Source of the DNA: JBOGXB01 sp050694215
GTDB lineage: Bacteria > Actinomycetota > CADDZG01 > WHSQ01
DNA length: 36,245 nucleotides
NCBI GenBank assembly: GCA_050694215.1
Contig: JBOGXB010000013.1
Coordinates: forward strand, 1-36,245
Direction of reading: 5' to 3'
Position numbers and translations under genes: made by a program. Positions 15,116 through 21,863 of this stretch are shown here, piece after piece; position 1 is the first letter of the stretch, and the number at the start of each line of letters is the position of its first letter. The notes under the pieces are model-generated. The model did no database searches. It saw only the letters and a list, made by a program, of their open reading frames with translations, and was not told the DNA's origin.

Positions 15116-15969
15116 CGCTCGCCCACTCCGTCGTTGGGCCCGAGAGCTTGTGGCAGACGTGGAACCTCGCCCCGCTGGTCTTGATCGGGATCCTCCTTAC
15201 CGCAGCGAGCTACGGGCGCGGGATTCTCGTGTTGCGCCGAAACCGTCGCAGCCCCGGCCTGCGGAGGGTCGTCTGCTTCTACGCCGGCCTCCTGGTCGTC
15301 ACGGGGTCAATCGTGTCTCCGCTCGATGCTCTCAGCGCGAGTCTCTTCAGCGCGCACATGGTCCAGCACCTGATGTTGATCCTGGTGGGCGCGCCTCTGT
15401 TGGTGTTCGGAGCACCGATTGTGCCGATGATGCTGTCGCTGCCCCGTTTCGCCCGCTCCGTCATGAGATCGATCGAACGTGTCCGGGTAGTCGACGCAGC
15501 GTCGCGTGCCGTGATGAAGCCCCTGGTCGTGCTGGCTCTGCCCTCGATCGTGTTGTGGGCCTGGCATCTGCCTTCCCTCTACCAGGCTGCCCTCCGCGAC
15601 GACGGGTTGCACGGCGTCGAACACGTCACTTTAGTGGCGACCGCGATGCTCTTCTGGGCTCTCGTGATCGGCCGCAGGCGCCGCCGGAGGCTCGGGTACG
15701 GACCTGCGATCCTGCTTACATTCGTGACGGCGCTGCAGAGCGCGGCCTTGGGCGTCGTCCTGACCTTCGCCTCTGCGGTGCTCTATCCCGTGCACGTCGG
15801 AAGAGCCGAGGCCTGGGGATTGAGCGCCCTCGAGGACCAGCAGCTTGCCGGGGCGATCATGTGGATCCCCGCCGGCATCGTCTACCTCGGCGTGATGTGC
15901 GCACTGTTCGCTTGGTGGATGAGGTCGATGGAGCGTCCTGTGACGGCGGGGGGAGAGGCACGCCCATGA
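15112..15969 (+). CDS. ctaG: CtaG family (caa3-type) cytochrome oxidase copper assembly protein
   Basis: 285-aa polytopic protein (about seven helices) of the caa3_CtaG family, required for CuB assembly in Bacillus-type caa3 oxidase. Typical features: SAHMVQHLMLILVGAPLLVFGAP with metal-binding-type His residues, WAWHLPSLYQAAL, and a later EDQQLAGAIMWIPAG. It is distinct from the single-helix CtaG/Cox11 of proteobacteria. Coupled by ATGA overlaps to both neighbours, which places copper assembly in the same transcript as the oxidase it serves. Confidence 0.9.
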   Translation: MTLAHSVVGPESLWQTWNLAPLVLIGILLTAASYGRGILVLRRNRRSPGLRRVVCFYAGLLVVTGSIVSPLDALSASLFSAHMVQHLMLILVGAPLLVFGAPIVPMMLSLPRFARSVMRSIERVRVVDAASRAVMKPLVVLALPSIVLWAWHLPSLYQAALRDDGLHGVEHVTLVATAMLFWALVIGRRRRRRLGYGPAILLTFVTALQSAALGVVLTFASAVLYPVHVGRAEAWGLSALEDQQLAGAIMWIPAGIVYLGVMCALFAWWMRSMERPVTAGGEARP

Positions 15970-16751
15970 GCGACCTTGGCCGCAACCAAGCACGGATCGC
16001 GGTGCTGATCTGTGGCGCCGGGCTGGTCGCCGCGGGCTCGCTCGTCGCCGGCTTCCCGAACGCTAACGTCTCGGTGGCCCAGACCCCCTATCGCCCTACG
16101 CCCGAGCCGACCGGCGCCCAGGACGGACGAACGATGTACTTGCGTGACTGCGCGTGGTGTCACGGGGCCGATGCCACGGGAACGGTGAACGGCCCCGACC
16201 TTACGGACGCCGGGCCCGCGCTCGTCGATTTCATGCTGTCCAGTGGCCGTATGCCGATCTCGGCCCCAGATCGGGTCGTGGAGCGGAACGACCCCTACTA
16301 CGACGCTGTGGAGGTGGAGGCGATCGTTCGGTACGTGGCCACGATCGCGGCGTCCGAGCCGACCATCCCAGAGCTGAACCTCGAGAATGCCGACCTCGGA
16401 GAGGGTGCTCTTCTGTACGAGGACAACTGCGCAGCCTGCCACTCGACTACGGGCATCGGTGCGGCGCTCACCTCGGGGCGCATCGCGCCCCCCGTCCGAG
16501 ACGCGACGGCCGTCCAGGTTGCCGAGGCCGTTCGCACCGGGCCGGGAACAATGCCCGTCTTCGACGAGAACGTCCTCGACGAGGAGCAGCTCGGCGCCCT
16601 CGTCCGTTACGTGGTCTATCTGAGCGATCCCTCCGACAAGGGGGGACATCCTCTCGGGCGTCTCGGACCCGTTAGCGAAGGAGCGGTCGCCTGGATCATC
16701 GGGTTGGGGCTGATGATCGGCGTGATCAGATGGATTGGGACCTCTTCTTGA
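15966..16751 (+). CDS. qcrC: Diheme cytochrome c of the bc complex
   Basis: 261-aa membrane-anchored diheme cytochrome c. N-terminal signal/anchor helix at about 10-30, first heme motif CAWCH (C62, C65, H66) with M96 as possible axial ligand, second motif CAACH (C155, C158, H159) with M196 as possible ligand, and a C-terminal anchor helix at about 238-256 (GAVAWIIGLGLMIGVI). This architecture replaces cytochrome c1 in actinobacterial bc complexes and can pass electrons straight to the oxidase. ATG 15966 overlaps the ctaG stop (ATGA); the longer frame from 15099 is a shadow of ctaG. Confidence 0.9.
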   Translation: MSDLGRNQARIAVLICGAGLVAAGSLVAGFPNANVSVAQTPYRPTPEPTGAQDGRTMYLRDCAWCHGADATGTVNGPDLTDAGPALVDFMLSSGRMPISAPDRVVERNDPYYDAVEVEAIVRYVATIAASEPTIPELNLENADLGEGALLYEDNCAACHSTTGIGAALTSGRIAPPVRDATAVQVAEAVRTGPGTMPVFDENVLDEEQLGALVRYVVYLSDPSDKGGHPLGRLGPVSEGAVAWIIGLGLMIGVIRWIGTSS

Positions 16752-17596
16752 GCGACGGAAACCGCAACAAAGGCGGCCTGGGCATCGCCATCGCCTTCGC
16801 GCTCAGTGGGACGGGCTCCGGGGCGTTCATCGTCGCCTACTTCTACGGGGCGAACACACAGCTCGAGGGCATCTTCCTGGCGGTGTCCGTTGGCGCGCTC
16901 GGGTTGGGCTTCGTCGCATGGGCGAAAGAGCTCATGCCGGGAGGCCACTACGTCGAGGAGAGGGAGCCGTTGCCCAGTTCCGTCGAGCAGCGCCGCGCGG
17001 CCGCGGAGGATTTCGCCGAGTCAAGTGAGGAGATCGGGCGCCGGAGGATGCTCGGTAGGTTGCTTGCGGGCGCTGCCGGCCTGTTCGGCGTCGCTGCGCT
17101 GTTCCCGATTGCATCTCTTGGACCAAGTCCGGGGCGTACGCTCTTCCGCACGGCATGGACGGCCGGCGCGCGTGTGGTGACGCGCTCGGGACTGCCGATC
17201 CGGCTGGACGACCTCCGGGAAGGGGCATTGATCACCGTGTTCCCCGACGGCTACACGGACTCGTCGGATTCCCAGGCCGTCCTCATCCGTGTGCAACCCG
17301 CAGAGCTCGAGCTCCAGGCCGGGCGCGAGGATTGGGCTCCCGATGGGGCCGTCGCCTACTCGAAGGTATGCACGCACGCGGGATGCCCGGTGGGGCTCTA
17401 CGAGCAAGAGGAGAACCGGCTCTTCTGCCCGTGTCACCAATCGATCTTCGATGCGCTGAGGGGCGCGGAGCCGACCGCGGGTCCGGCAACGCGGCCGCTG
17501 CCGCAGCTGCCGCTTGACGTCGACGAGGACGGTTTCCTCATCGCCCGTGGGGACTTCCCCGAACCCGTCGGCCCCGGCTTCTGGAATGCGGGCTGA
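16730..17596 (+). CDS. qcrA: Rieske iron-sulfur subunit of the bc complex
   Basis: 288 aa. Three N-terminal hydrophobic helices (about 16-40, 46-66 and 108-130) precede the Rieske domain, as in actinobacterial QcrA and unlike the single-helix mitochondrial type. The [2Fe-2S] ligands are C214 and H216 (CTHAGC, also C219) and C233 and H236 (CPCHQS, with C235). It transfers electrons from quinol at QcrB to the diheme cytochrome QcrC. The ATG lies 22 nt inside the end of qcrC in a different frame, so the genes are tightly coupled. The order qcrC-qcrA-qcrB is the standard actinobacterial one. Confidence 0.92.
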   Translation: MDWDLFLSDGNRNKGGLGIAIAFALSGTGSGAFIVAYFYGANTQLEGIFLAVSVGALGLGFVAWAKELMPGGHYVEEREPLPSSVEQRRAAAEDFAESSEEIGRRRMLGRLLAGAAGLFGVAALFPIASLGPSPGRTLFRTAWTAGARVVTRSGLPIRLDDLREGALITVFPDGYTDSSDSQAVLIRVQPAELELQAGREDWAPDGAVAYSKVCTHAGCPVGLYEQEENRLFCPCHQSIFDALRGAEPTAGPATRPLPQLPLDVDEDGFLIARGDFPEPVGPGFWNAG

Positions 17597-17603
17597 CGAT
17601 GCC

Positions 17604-17657
17604 CCGTTTTCTGCTAACTCAGTCACAAATGCGGGAGGTCCAGTTTGCAGAAAACGG
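17604..17657. repeat. Palindromic intergenic element between qcrA and qcrB
   Basis: CCGTTTTCTGC (17604-17614) and GCAGAAAACGG (17647-17657) form a perfect 11-bp inverted repeat; six further bases pair with two mismatches. The left half continues into TGCTAACTCAGTCACAAA, which resembles TGCCAACTGAGCTACAAA at 30389-30406 upstream of the aconitase gene. It lies 33 bp before the qcrB start. It could be an RNA hairpin, a protein-binding dyad or a small interspersed repeat. Confidence 0.6.
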
Positions 17658-17690
17658 TGAGGGCGCGCCTGTGGGGCGGGGGAGGTAGCC

Positions 17691-19052
17691 GTGCTGCAGC
17701 GCGTCTCCCGTTGGGTCGACGACCGTTTGGGTGCGAGCTCGTTCGCCCGCGATGTCCTGAACAAGGTCTTCCCGGACCATTGGTCCTTCATGATCGGGGA
17801 GATCGCGCTCTATAGCTTCGTCATCCTGGTGTTGACCGGGACCTTCCTGACGTTCTTCTTCGACGCGAGCTCGGTCGAGGTGACCTATCAGGGCTCGTAC
17901 GCTCCTCTACGCGGCGTGCGCATGACCGAGGCATACGCATCGGTCCTCGAGCTGAGCTTCGACGTCGAGCTGGGCTTGCTGATGCGTCAGATCCATCATT
18001 GGGCTGCGCTCGTGTTCGTCGGAGCGATCGTCTTGCATCTCTGCCGCATCTTCTTCACCGGCGCGTTCCGCCGGCCCCGCGAGATCAACTGGATCATCGG
18101 CGTGACCCTCTTGATCCTCTCGATCTTCAATGGCTTCACCGGCTACTCGCTTCCGGACGATCTCCTTTCCGGCACCGGTTTGCGGATCGCTTATTCGGTT
18201 GCGCTCTCGATCCCGTTCCTGGGACCGGTGCTGGCGTCCCTTGTCTTCGGCGGAGAGTTCCCAGCCGGCGAGATCATCTCGAGGCTCTTCGTCACCCACA
18301 TACTGCTGGTGCCCGGCTTGATTGCCGGACTGCTTGCGGCGCACCTCGGCATCATGTGGCGGCAGAAGCACACGCAGTTCCCCGGGCCCGGTCGGACGGA
18401 GACCAACGTGGTCGGCTCGAAGCTGTGGCCCACCTACGCGGCGAAATCGATTGGGCTCCTTCTCCTTCTCACCGCCGTGCTCGCGGCGCTCGGGGGCCTG
18501 TTCCAGATCAACCCCGTGTGGCTGTACGGCCCGTTCGAGCCTTACTCGGTAAGCGCACCGGCGCAGCCTGACTGGTACCTCGGTTGGTTGGAGGGTGCGC
18601 TTCGTCTGTTCCCCCCGTGGGAGATCCGCGCCGGCAGCTTCATGGTCCCCAATCCGTTCTTCCCCGCCGTTCTTCTGCCCGGAGTGACCTTCCTTGGACT
18701 CTACGCATGGCCCTTCCTGGAGGCCCGATTCTCCGGCGACCGCGAGCCTCACGAGCTGCTGGACCGCCCCCGCGATCGCCCCTTGCGAAGCGCGCTCGGG
18801 GCGGCAACGCTGGCCTTCTACACGGTGCTGTTCTTCGCCGGGAGCAACGACATCGTCGCCGACTTCTTCGAGGTATCCGTGGGTGCGGTTACGTTGACGT
18901 TCCAAGTCCTCGTGTTCGTCCTCCCGCTGGTTGTCGGCCTCTTCGTGCATCGTCTGCTCAGAGCCGTCACGGCCTCGGAGGCGGAAAACGTCTGGCACGT
19001 CTCGTTCCGCCACTTGGTTCGCCCCCCAAGAGGATCGGCCAAATCCCGATGA
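17691..19052 (+). CDS. qcrB: Cytochrome b subunit of the bc complex
   Basis: 453-aa quinol-oxidising cytochrome b. Heme-binding His pairs are seen as H102/H103 and H116 in one helix (IHHWAALVFVGAIVLHL) and H203 and H218 in the next (VTHILLVPG...LAAHLG). The Qo-site PEWY motif is PDWY, as in actinobacteria. EINWIIGVTLL and FTGYSLPDDLLSG are classic cytochrome b signatures. It lacks the long C-terminal extension of mycobacterial QcrB. The GTG at 17691 has a strong GGAGG at 17681-17685. It is the only gene of the block separated from its predecessor by a sizeable gap (94 bp), and that gap holds an inverted repeat. Confidence 0.93.
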   Translation: MLQRVSRWVDDRLGASSFARDVLNKVFPDHWSFMIGEIALYSFVILVLTGTFLTFFFDASSVEVTYQGSYAPLRGVRMTEAYASVLELSFDVELGLLMRQIHHWAALVFVGAIVLHLCRIFFTGAFRRPREINWIIGVTLLILSIFNGFTGYSLPDDLLSGTGLRIAYSVALSIPFLGPVLASLVFGGEFPAGEIISRLFVTHILLVPGLIAGLLAAHLGIMWRQKHTQFPGPGRTETNVVGSKLWPTYAAKSIGLLLLLTAVLAALGGLFQINPVWLYGPFEPYSVSAPAQPDWYLGWLEGALRLFPPWEIRAGSFMVPNPFFPAVLLPGVTFLGLYAWPFLEARFSGDREPHELLDRPRDRPLRSALGAATLAFYTVLFFAGSNDIVADFFEVSVGAVTLTFQVLVFVLPLVVGLFVHRLLRAVTASEAENVWHVSFRHLVRPPRGSAKSR

Positions 19053-19321
19053 GGGGAAGTATTAGATTGACCCTGGAAGACGAACGATGGACGTGGGTCT
19101 ACGAGCAAGACGACGTCCGCCTCGCGAGCAACCACGACTACCCCAACAGAGACGAGGCCGTGCATGCCGCCCGGCGCGCATACCCAGATGCGGTCATCGC
19201 CGGCAGCGAGGTCCGGCGAGCAGAAGAGGACGACAAGCCCTCGCGGGGCTTCCTCGGCTTCGTGCTCATGACTCTGGCCGTGTGGCGATTCTCTCGCCGC
19301 GCGAAGAAGCTTCACCGTTAA
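19049..19321 (+). CDS. Small protein, unknown function, end of bc operon
   Basis: 90 aa. The N-terminal half (WTWVYEQDDVRLASNHDYPNR...EAVHAARRAYP) resembles small DUF2188/DUF1508-type repeats, in which an aromatic strand is followed by a helix with AxxxAR. A short hydrophobic segment (FLGFVLMTLAVW) then leads into a basic tail (RRAKKLHR), which could anchor it at the membrane. The ATG overlaps the qcrB stop by 4 nt (ATGA), and this coupling is the main evidence that it is real. The family resemblance is tentative and no function is known. Confidence 0.6.
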   Translation: MRGSIRLTLEDERWTWVYEQDDVRLASNHDYPNRDEAVHAARRAYPDAVIAGSEVRRAEEDDKPSRGFLGFVLMTLAVWRFSRRAKKLHR

Positions 19322-19446
19322 GGGGCCCGATCCGCTTCGCGGTAATTGCGGGCCGGTGCTCGGGGGTTTGTTCACGATCTATCTGCGGTGAACTCGGCAC
19401 CGTTCGATCGCTCCGTTCCGTTTGCTTGCGCACAGGTCAAACGCGT

Positions 19447-19452
19447 TAACGT
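19447..19452 (+). promoter_or_regulatory. Candidate -10 for leaderless Mut7-C gene transcript
   Basis: TAACGT ends exactly 7 nt before the GTG at 19460. A weak TTGCGC lies 15 nt upstream. No Shine-Dalgarno is seen before the GTG. Confidence 0.5.
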
Positions 19453-19459
19453 TTCCGAA

Positions 19460-20197
19460 GTGAGCCGGGCGCGACTTCGCTTCTACGCAGAGCTCAATGA
19501 TTTTCTCCCGATCGAGCACCGCTTTCGCGAGTTCGAGCGTTCCTTCGGGACCGGAACGACGGTCAAGGACCTGATCGAGAGCACCGGGGTACCGCACACC
19601 GAGGTGGAGCTCGTTCTGGTTAACGGCCGGTCGATCGGTTTCTCGTATACGGTGCGGGACGGCGAGCGCATCAGCGTCTACCCGACCTTCGAGAGCTTCG
19701 ACGTGTCTCCCGCTCTGAAAGTGCGTGACGAGCCCTTGAGGCGAACCCGCTTCGTCCTGGACGTCCACCTGGGGAAGCTGGCACGCCATCTGCGATTGCT
19801 GGGTTTCGACACTCTCTACGAACAGGATCGATCTGACCCCGAGCTCGCCGAGATCTCGGCGGGTGAGCAACGGATCCTCTTGACGCGAGACCTCGGTTTG
19901 TTGAAGCGACGGATCATCACCCACGGGTACTACGTGAGGGAGAGCGACCCTCGGGCCCAGTTAGCCGAGGTGGTCGCGCGCCTCGACCTCACCCGGAGGA
20001 TCCAGCCATTTACCCGATGCTTGAACTGCAACGGTGAGCTGGAGCCGGTCGACAAGAAGGAGGTGGCGGATCGACTCGAAGCGCGCACGCGCCGCCATTT
20101 CGAGGAGTTCTGGATATGCCGCGAGTGCAAGAACATCTACTGGAAGGGCTCCCACTACGACAAGCTCTTAGAACTCGTCGCGTCCGTCCGTTCCTAG
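19460..20197 (+). CDS. Mut7-C RNase-like protein with ubiquitin-like N-domain
   Basis: 245 aa in three parts: an N-terminal beta-grasp (Mut7-C ubiquitin) domain, about 1-90 (VSRARLRFYAELNDFLP to GERISVYPTFESFD); a PIN-like Mut7-C nuclease domain, about 100-190, with acidic residues in RFVLDVHLGKLARHLRLLGFDT and ILLTRDLGLLKRR; and a C-terminal zinc ribbon CLNC...CREC. The family is presumed to be an RNase by fold; its bacterial substrates are not established. The frame opens at 19346, but GTG 19460 begins exactly at the conserved domain and is supported by a leaderless -10. Confidence 0.85.
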   Translation: MSRARLRFYAELNDFLPIEHRFREFERSFGTGTTVKDLIESTGVPHTEVELVLVNGRSIGFSYTVRDGERISVYPTFESFDVSPALKVRDEPLRRTRFVLDVHLGKLARHLRLLGFDTLYEQDRSDPELAEISAGEQRILLTRDLGLLKRRIITHGYYVRESDPRAQLAEVVARLDLTRRIQPFTRCLNCNGELEPVDKKEVADRLEARTRRHFEEFWICRECKNIYWKGSHYDKLLELVASVRS

Positions 20198-20231
20198 TTG
20201 CGCCAGGCGACGTCCGTCACCCGCCGGAGCG

Positions 20232-20906
20232 CTAGGTCAAGTTGTCGCGGAGGAACTTAACCGTCCGCTCCCAGGATTCCTGAGCAGCTTCCTGGTTGTA
20301 GGTTCCGAGCCGGTTCGTGTCGTTGAAAAACGCATGGCCCGCGTCGTAGAAGTGGAAGCTCGTCTGTACGCCGGCATCCTTCATCTCCCGCTCGAGCTCC
20401 GTGGCATCGTCCTCCGAGATGAAGTCGTCATTGGTGCCGAAGTGCCCCAGCACCGGAGCATTGATCTTGGAGAAATCGGGTTTACCGTGCGGCATCACGT
20501 AGTAGTAGCTGACGACCGCGTCGACCTTATCGTTGGCGGTAGCAGCCCATACGGATAGTCCGCCTCCGAGACACCAGCCGGTCGATCCCACGCCCTTGCC
20601 CTCGAACCCGTCGTGGTTGGCGAGATAGTCGACCGCCCCTCGCATGTCCTTCTCAGCCTGGTCCATCGACATCGCCATCATCTTCTGCTGCGCCTCGTCC
20701 GGCTGATCGGTCGTCTCTCCCCTGAAGAGGTCGGGTGCGAGCGCGAGGAACCCCTCTCGAGCGAATCGATCGCACACGTCGCGGATGTGTGGAACCAGGC
20801 CCCACCACTCCTGCAGAACGATCGTTGCCGGCCCGCTTCCGGAGGTCGGTACTGCGAGGTATCCGTTCGCGGTGCCACCGTATGCCTCGAATTGAACGTC
20901 TGGCAT
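20232..20906 (-). CDS. Dienelactone hydrolase family protein
   Basis: 224-aa alpha/beta hydrolase with a cysteine nucleophile: GWCLGGG gives C112, with D160 or D161 (FGTNDDF), H191 (DAGHAFFND) and the family Glu E33 in LQEWWGL. Length and motifs match carboxymethylenebutenolidase-type enzymes, but no aromatic-degradation genes are nearby, so a different lactone or ester substrate is likely. The ATG at 20906 has GGGAGG just upstream and begins the conserved region; the frame continues to 21131 without similarity. No signal peptide. Confidence 0.88.
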   Translation of the reverse strand: MPDVQFEAYGGTANGYLAVPTSGSGPATIVLQEWWGLVPHIRDVCDRFAREGFLALAPDLFRGETTDQPDEAQQKMMAMSMDQAEKDMRGAVDYLANHDGFEGKGVGSTGWCLGGGLSVWAATANDKVDAVVSYYYVMPHGKPDFSKINAPVLGHFGTNDDFISEDDATELEREMKDAGVQTSFHFYDAGHAFFNDTNRLGTYNQEAAQESWERTVKFLRDNLT

Positions 20907-21231
20907 TTCATTCCTCCCATCAAGAGGGGATCTTGCAGTCTGCACCGGGCTTATCGTCGCGGTCGCGACGCTATCCGATGGGTCCCCCAAGTTTCGACTG
21001 CCCGCTCTCGGCCTCGGTCTGCCTGATGACTTCTCCGGGTCTCGGGACCTCCCGCGAAGAGTGAGCCGCGCCACTCGGCCTCGCCGGGACCTCCGATTCG
21101 TATGGAGGCGGTGTCCGGGCGTCGAATCCACTCGACGTCACACCCCGGTGTATAGGAAGCTTCCTCCTGGGCAGAGTAGTCCCTGGCGTTACGAGTCGGA
21201 ACCGATGCATCCTAAGGAAGCGGGGTGATCC
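20907..21231. promoter_or_regulatory. 325-bp divergent intergenic region with several palindromes
   Basis: No gene is seen here. CGTCGCG-GT-CGCGACG (20955-20970) lies about 50 bp upstream of the dienelactone hydrolase start. CGTCGA and TCGACG (21120-21125, 21132-21137) form a short dyad. ACACC-CC-GGTGT (21140-21151) and the perfect 12-bp palindrome AGGAAGCTTCCT (21154-21165) lie upstream of the small acidic protein gene, with TATAGG between them as a weak -10 candidate. These are operator candidates only; chance palindromes are possible in G+C-rich DNA. Confidence 0.35.
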
Positions 21232-21420
21232 ATGGGCGCGGACCGCGACGTTCCAATGGACGTACCGGAAGGAGATGCAGAAGAGCAGTCACGGTCCTGG
21301 GAAGGCGAAGAGCAAGAGGGTGAACGTGCCCCCACCGTCCCGATCGATGCTCCGGAGGCAGACGTTCTCGATCAATCTCGCGACGCGGCTCCGGAAGACG
21401 ACGAGCGAGAGCGCGGCTAG
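21232..21420 (+). CDS. Small acidic protein with internal repeat
   Basis: 62 aa, extremely acidic and hydrophilic, with no hydrophobic core, so probably disordered. It holds two copies of one unit: VPMDVPEGDAEEQSR (residues 8-22) and VPIDAPEADVLDQSR (36-50), i.e. VPxDxPExDxxxQSR. Internal repetition at the protein level supports a real coding region. AAGGAAG lies upstream but rather far from the ATG. The DUF6328 gene starts 24 bp downstream on the same strand. Function unknown. Confidence 0.6.
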   Translation: MGADRDVPMDVPEGDAEEQSRSWEGEEQEGERAPTVPIDAPEADVLDQSRDAAPEDDERERG

Positions 21421-21444
21421 TCAAGCGGCTTGGAGGGTGGAGGG

Positions 21445-21858
21445 GTGACCGAGCAAGCATCACAGGAGGGCCGAGGGGTAGACCGCCCACGCTCCGACGA
21501 GAACGAGAAGGAGCGGATCGATCGGGAGCTGCAGGAGTTGCTGCAGGAGCTGCGGGTGGCGATTCCTGGGGTGCAGGTCTTGTTCGCGTTCCTGCTCACC
21601 ATCCCCTTCGCGCAGGGCTTTACAAAGATAAGCCCCGGCGAACGCTATACATACTTCGCGTCGCTCCTTACCGCCGCAGCCGCCACTGCTTTGTTGATCT
21701 CACCAACCTCGTACCACCGGCTCCACTTCCGAAGCGGAGAGAAGGAGCGGCTGCTCTTCAGCTCGAACCGACTCGCCATCGCCGGCCTCTTCCTTCTCGC
21801 GGTAGCGATCGCGCTCGCACTCTTCGTGATCACGACGCAAGTAGGCAGGGGGGTGTAA
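21445..21858 (+). CDS. DUF6328 family membrane protein
   Basis: 137 aa. A charged N-terminal coiled-coil-like stretch leads into ELLQELRVAIPGVQVLFAFLL, the signature of DUF6328 proteins, followed by TIPFAQGF, then helices around LLTAAAATALLISPT and IAGLFLLAVAIALALFVIT. HRLHFRSGEKERLLFSSNR between helices 2 and 3 is also typical. Some database entries call such proteins sodium:proton antiporters, but I know of no direct proof. GTG at 21445 has GGAGG at 21432-21436, 8 nt upstream, and is preferred over the TTG at 21430. Confidence 0.8.
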   Translation: MTEQASQEGRGVDRPRSDENEKERIDRELQELLQELRVAIPGVQVLFAFLLTIPFAQGFTKISPGERYTYFASLLTAAAATALLISPTSYHRLHFRSGEKERLLFSSNRLAIAGLFLLAVAIALALFVITTQVGRGV

Positions 21859-21863
21859 GAGGC

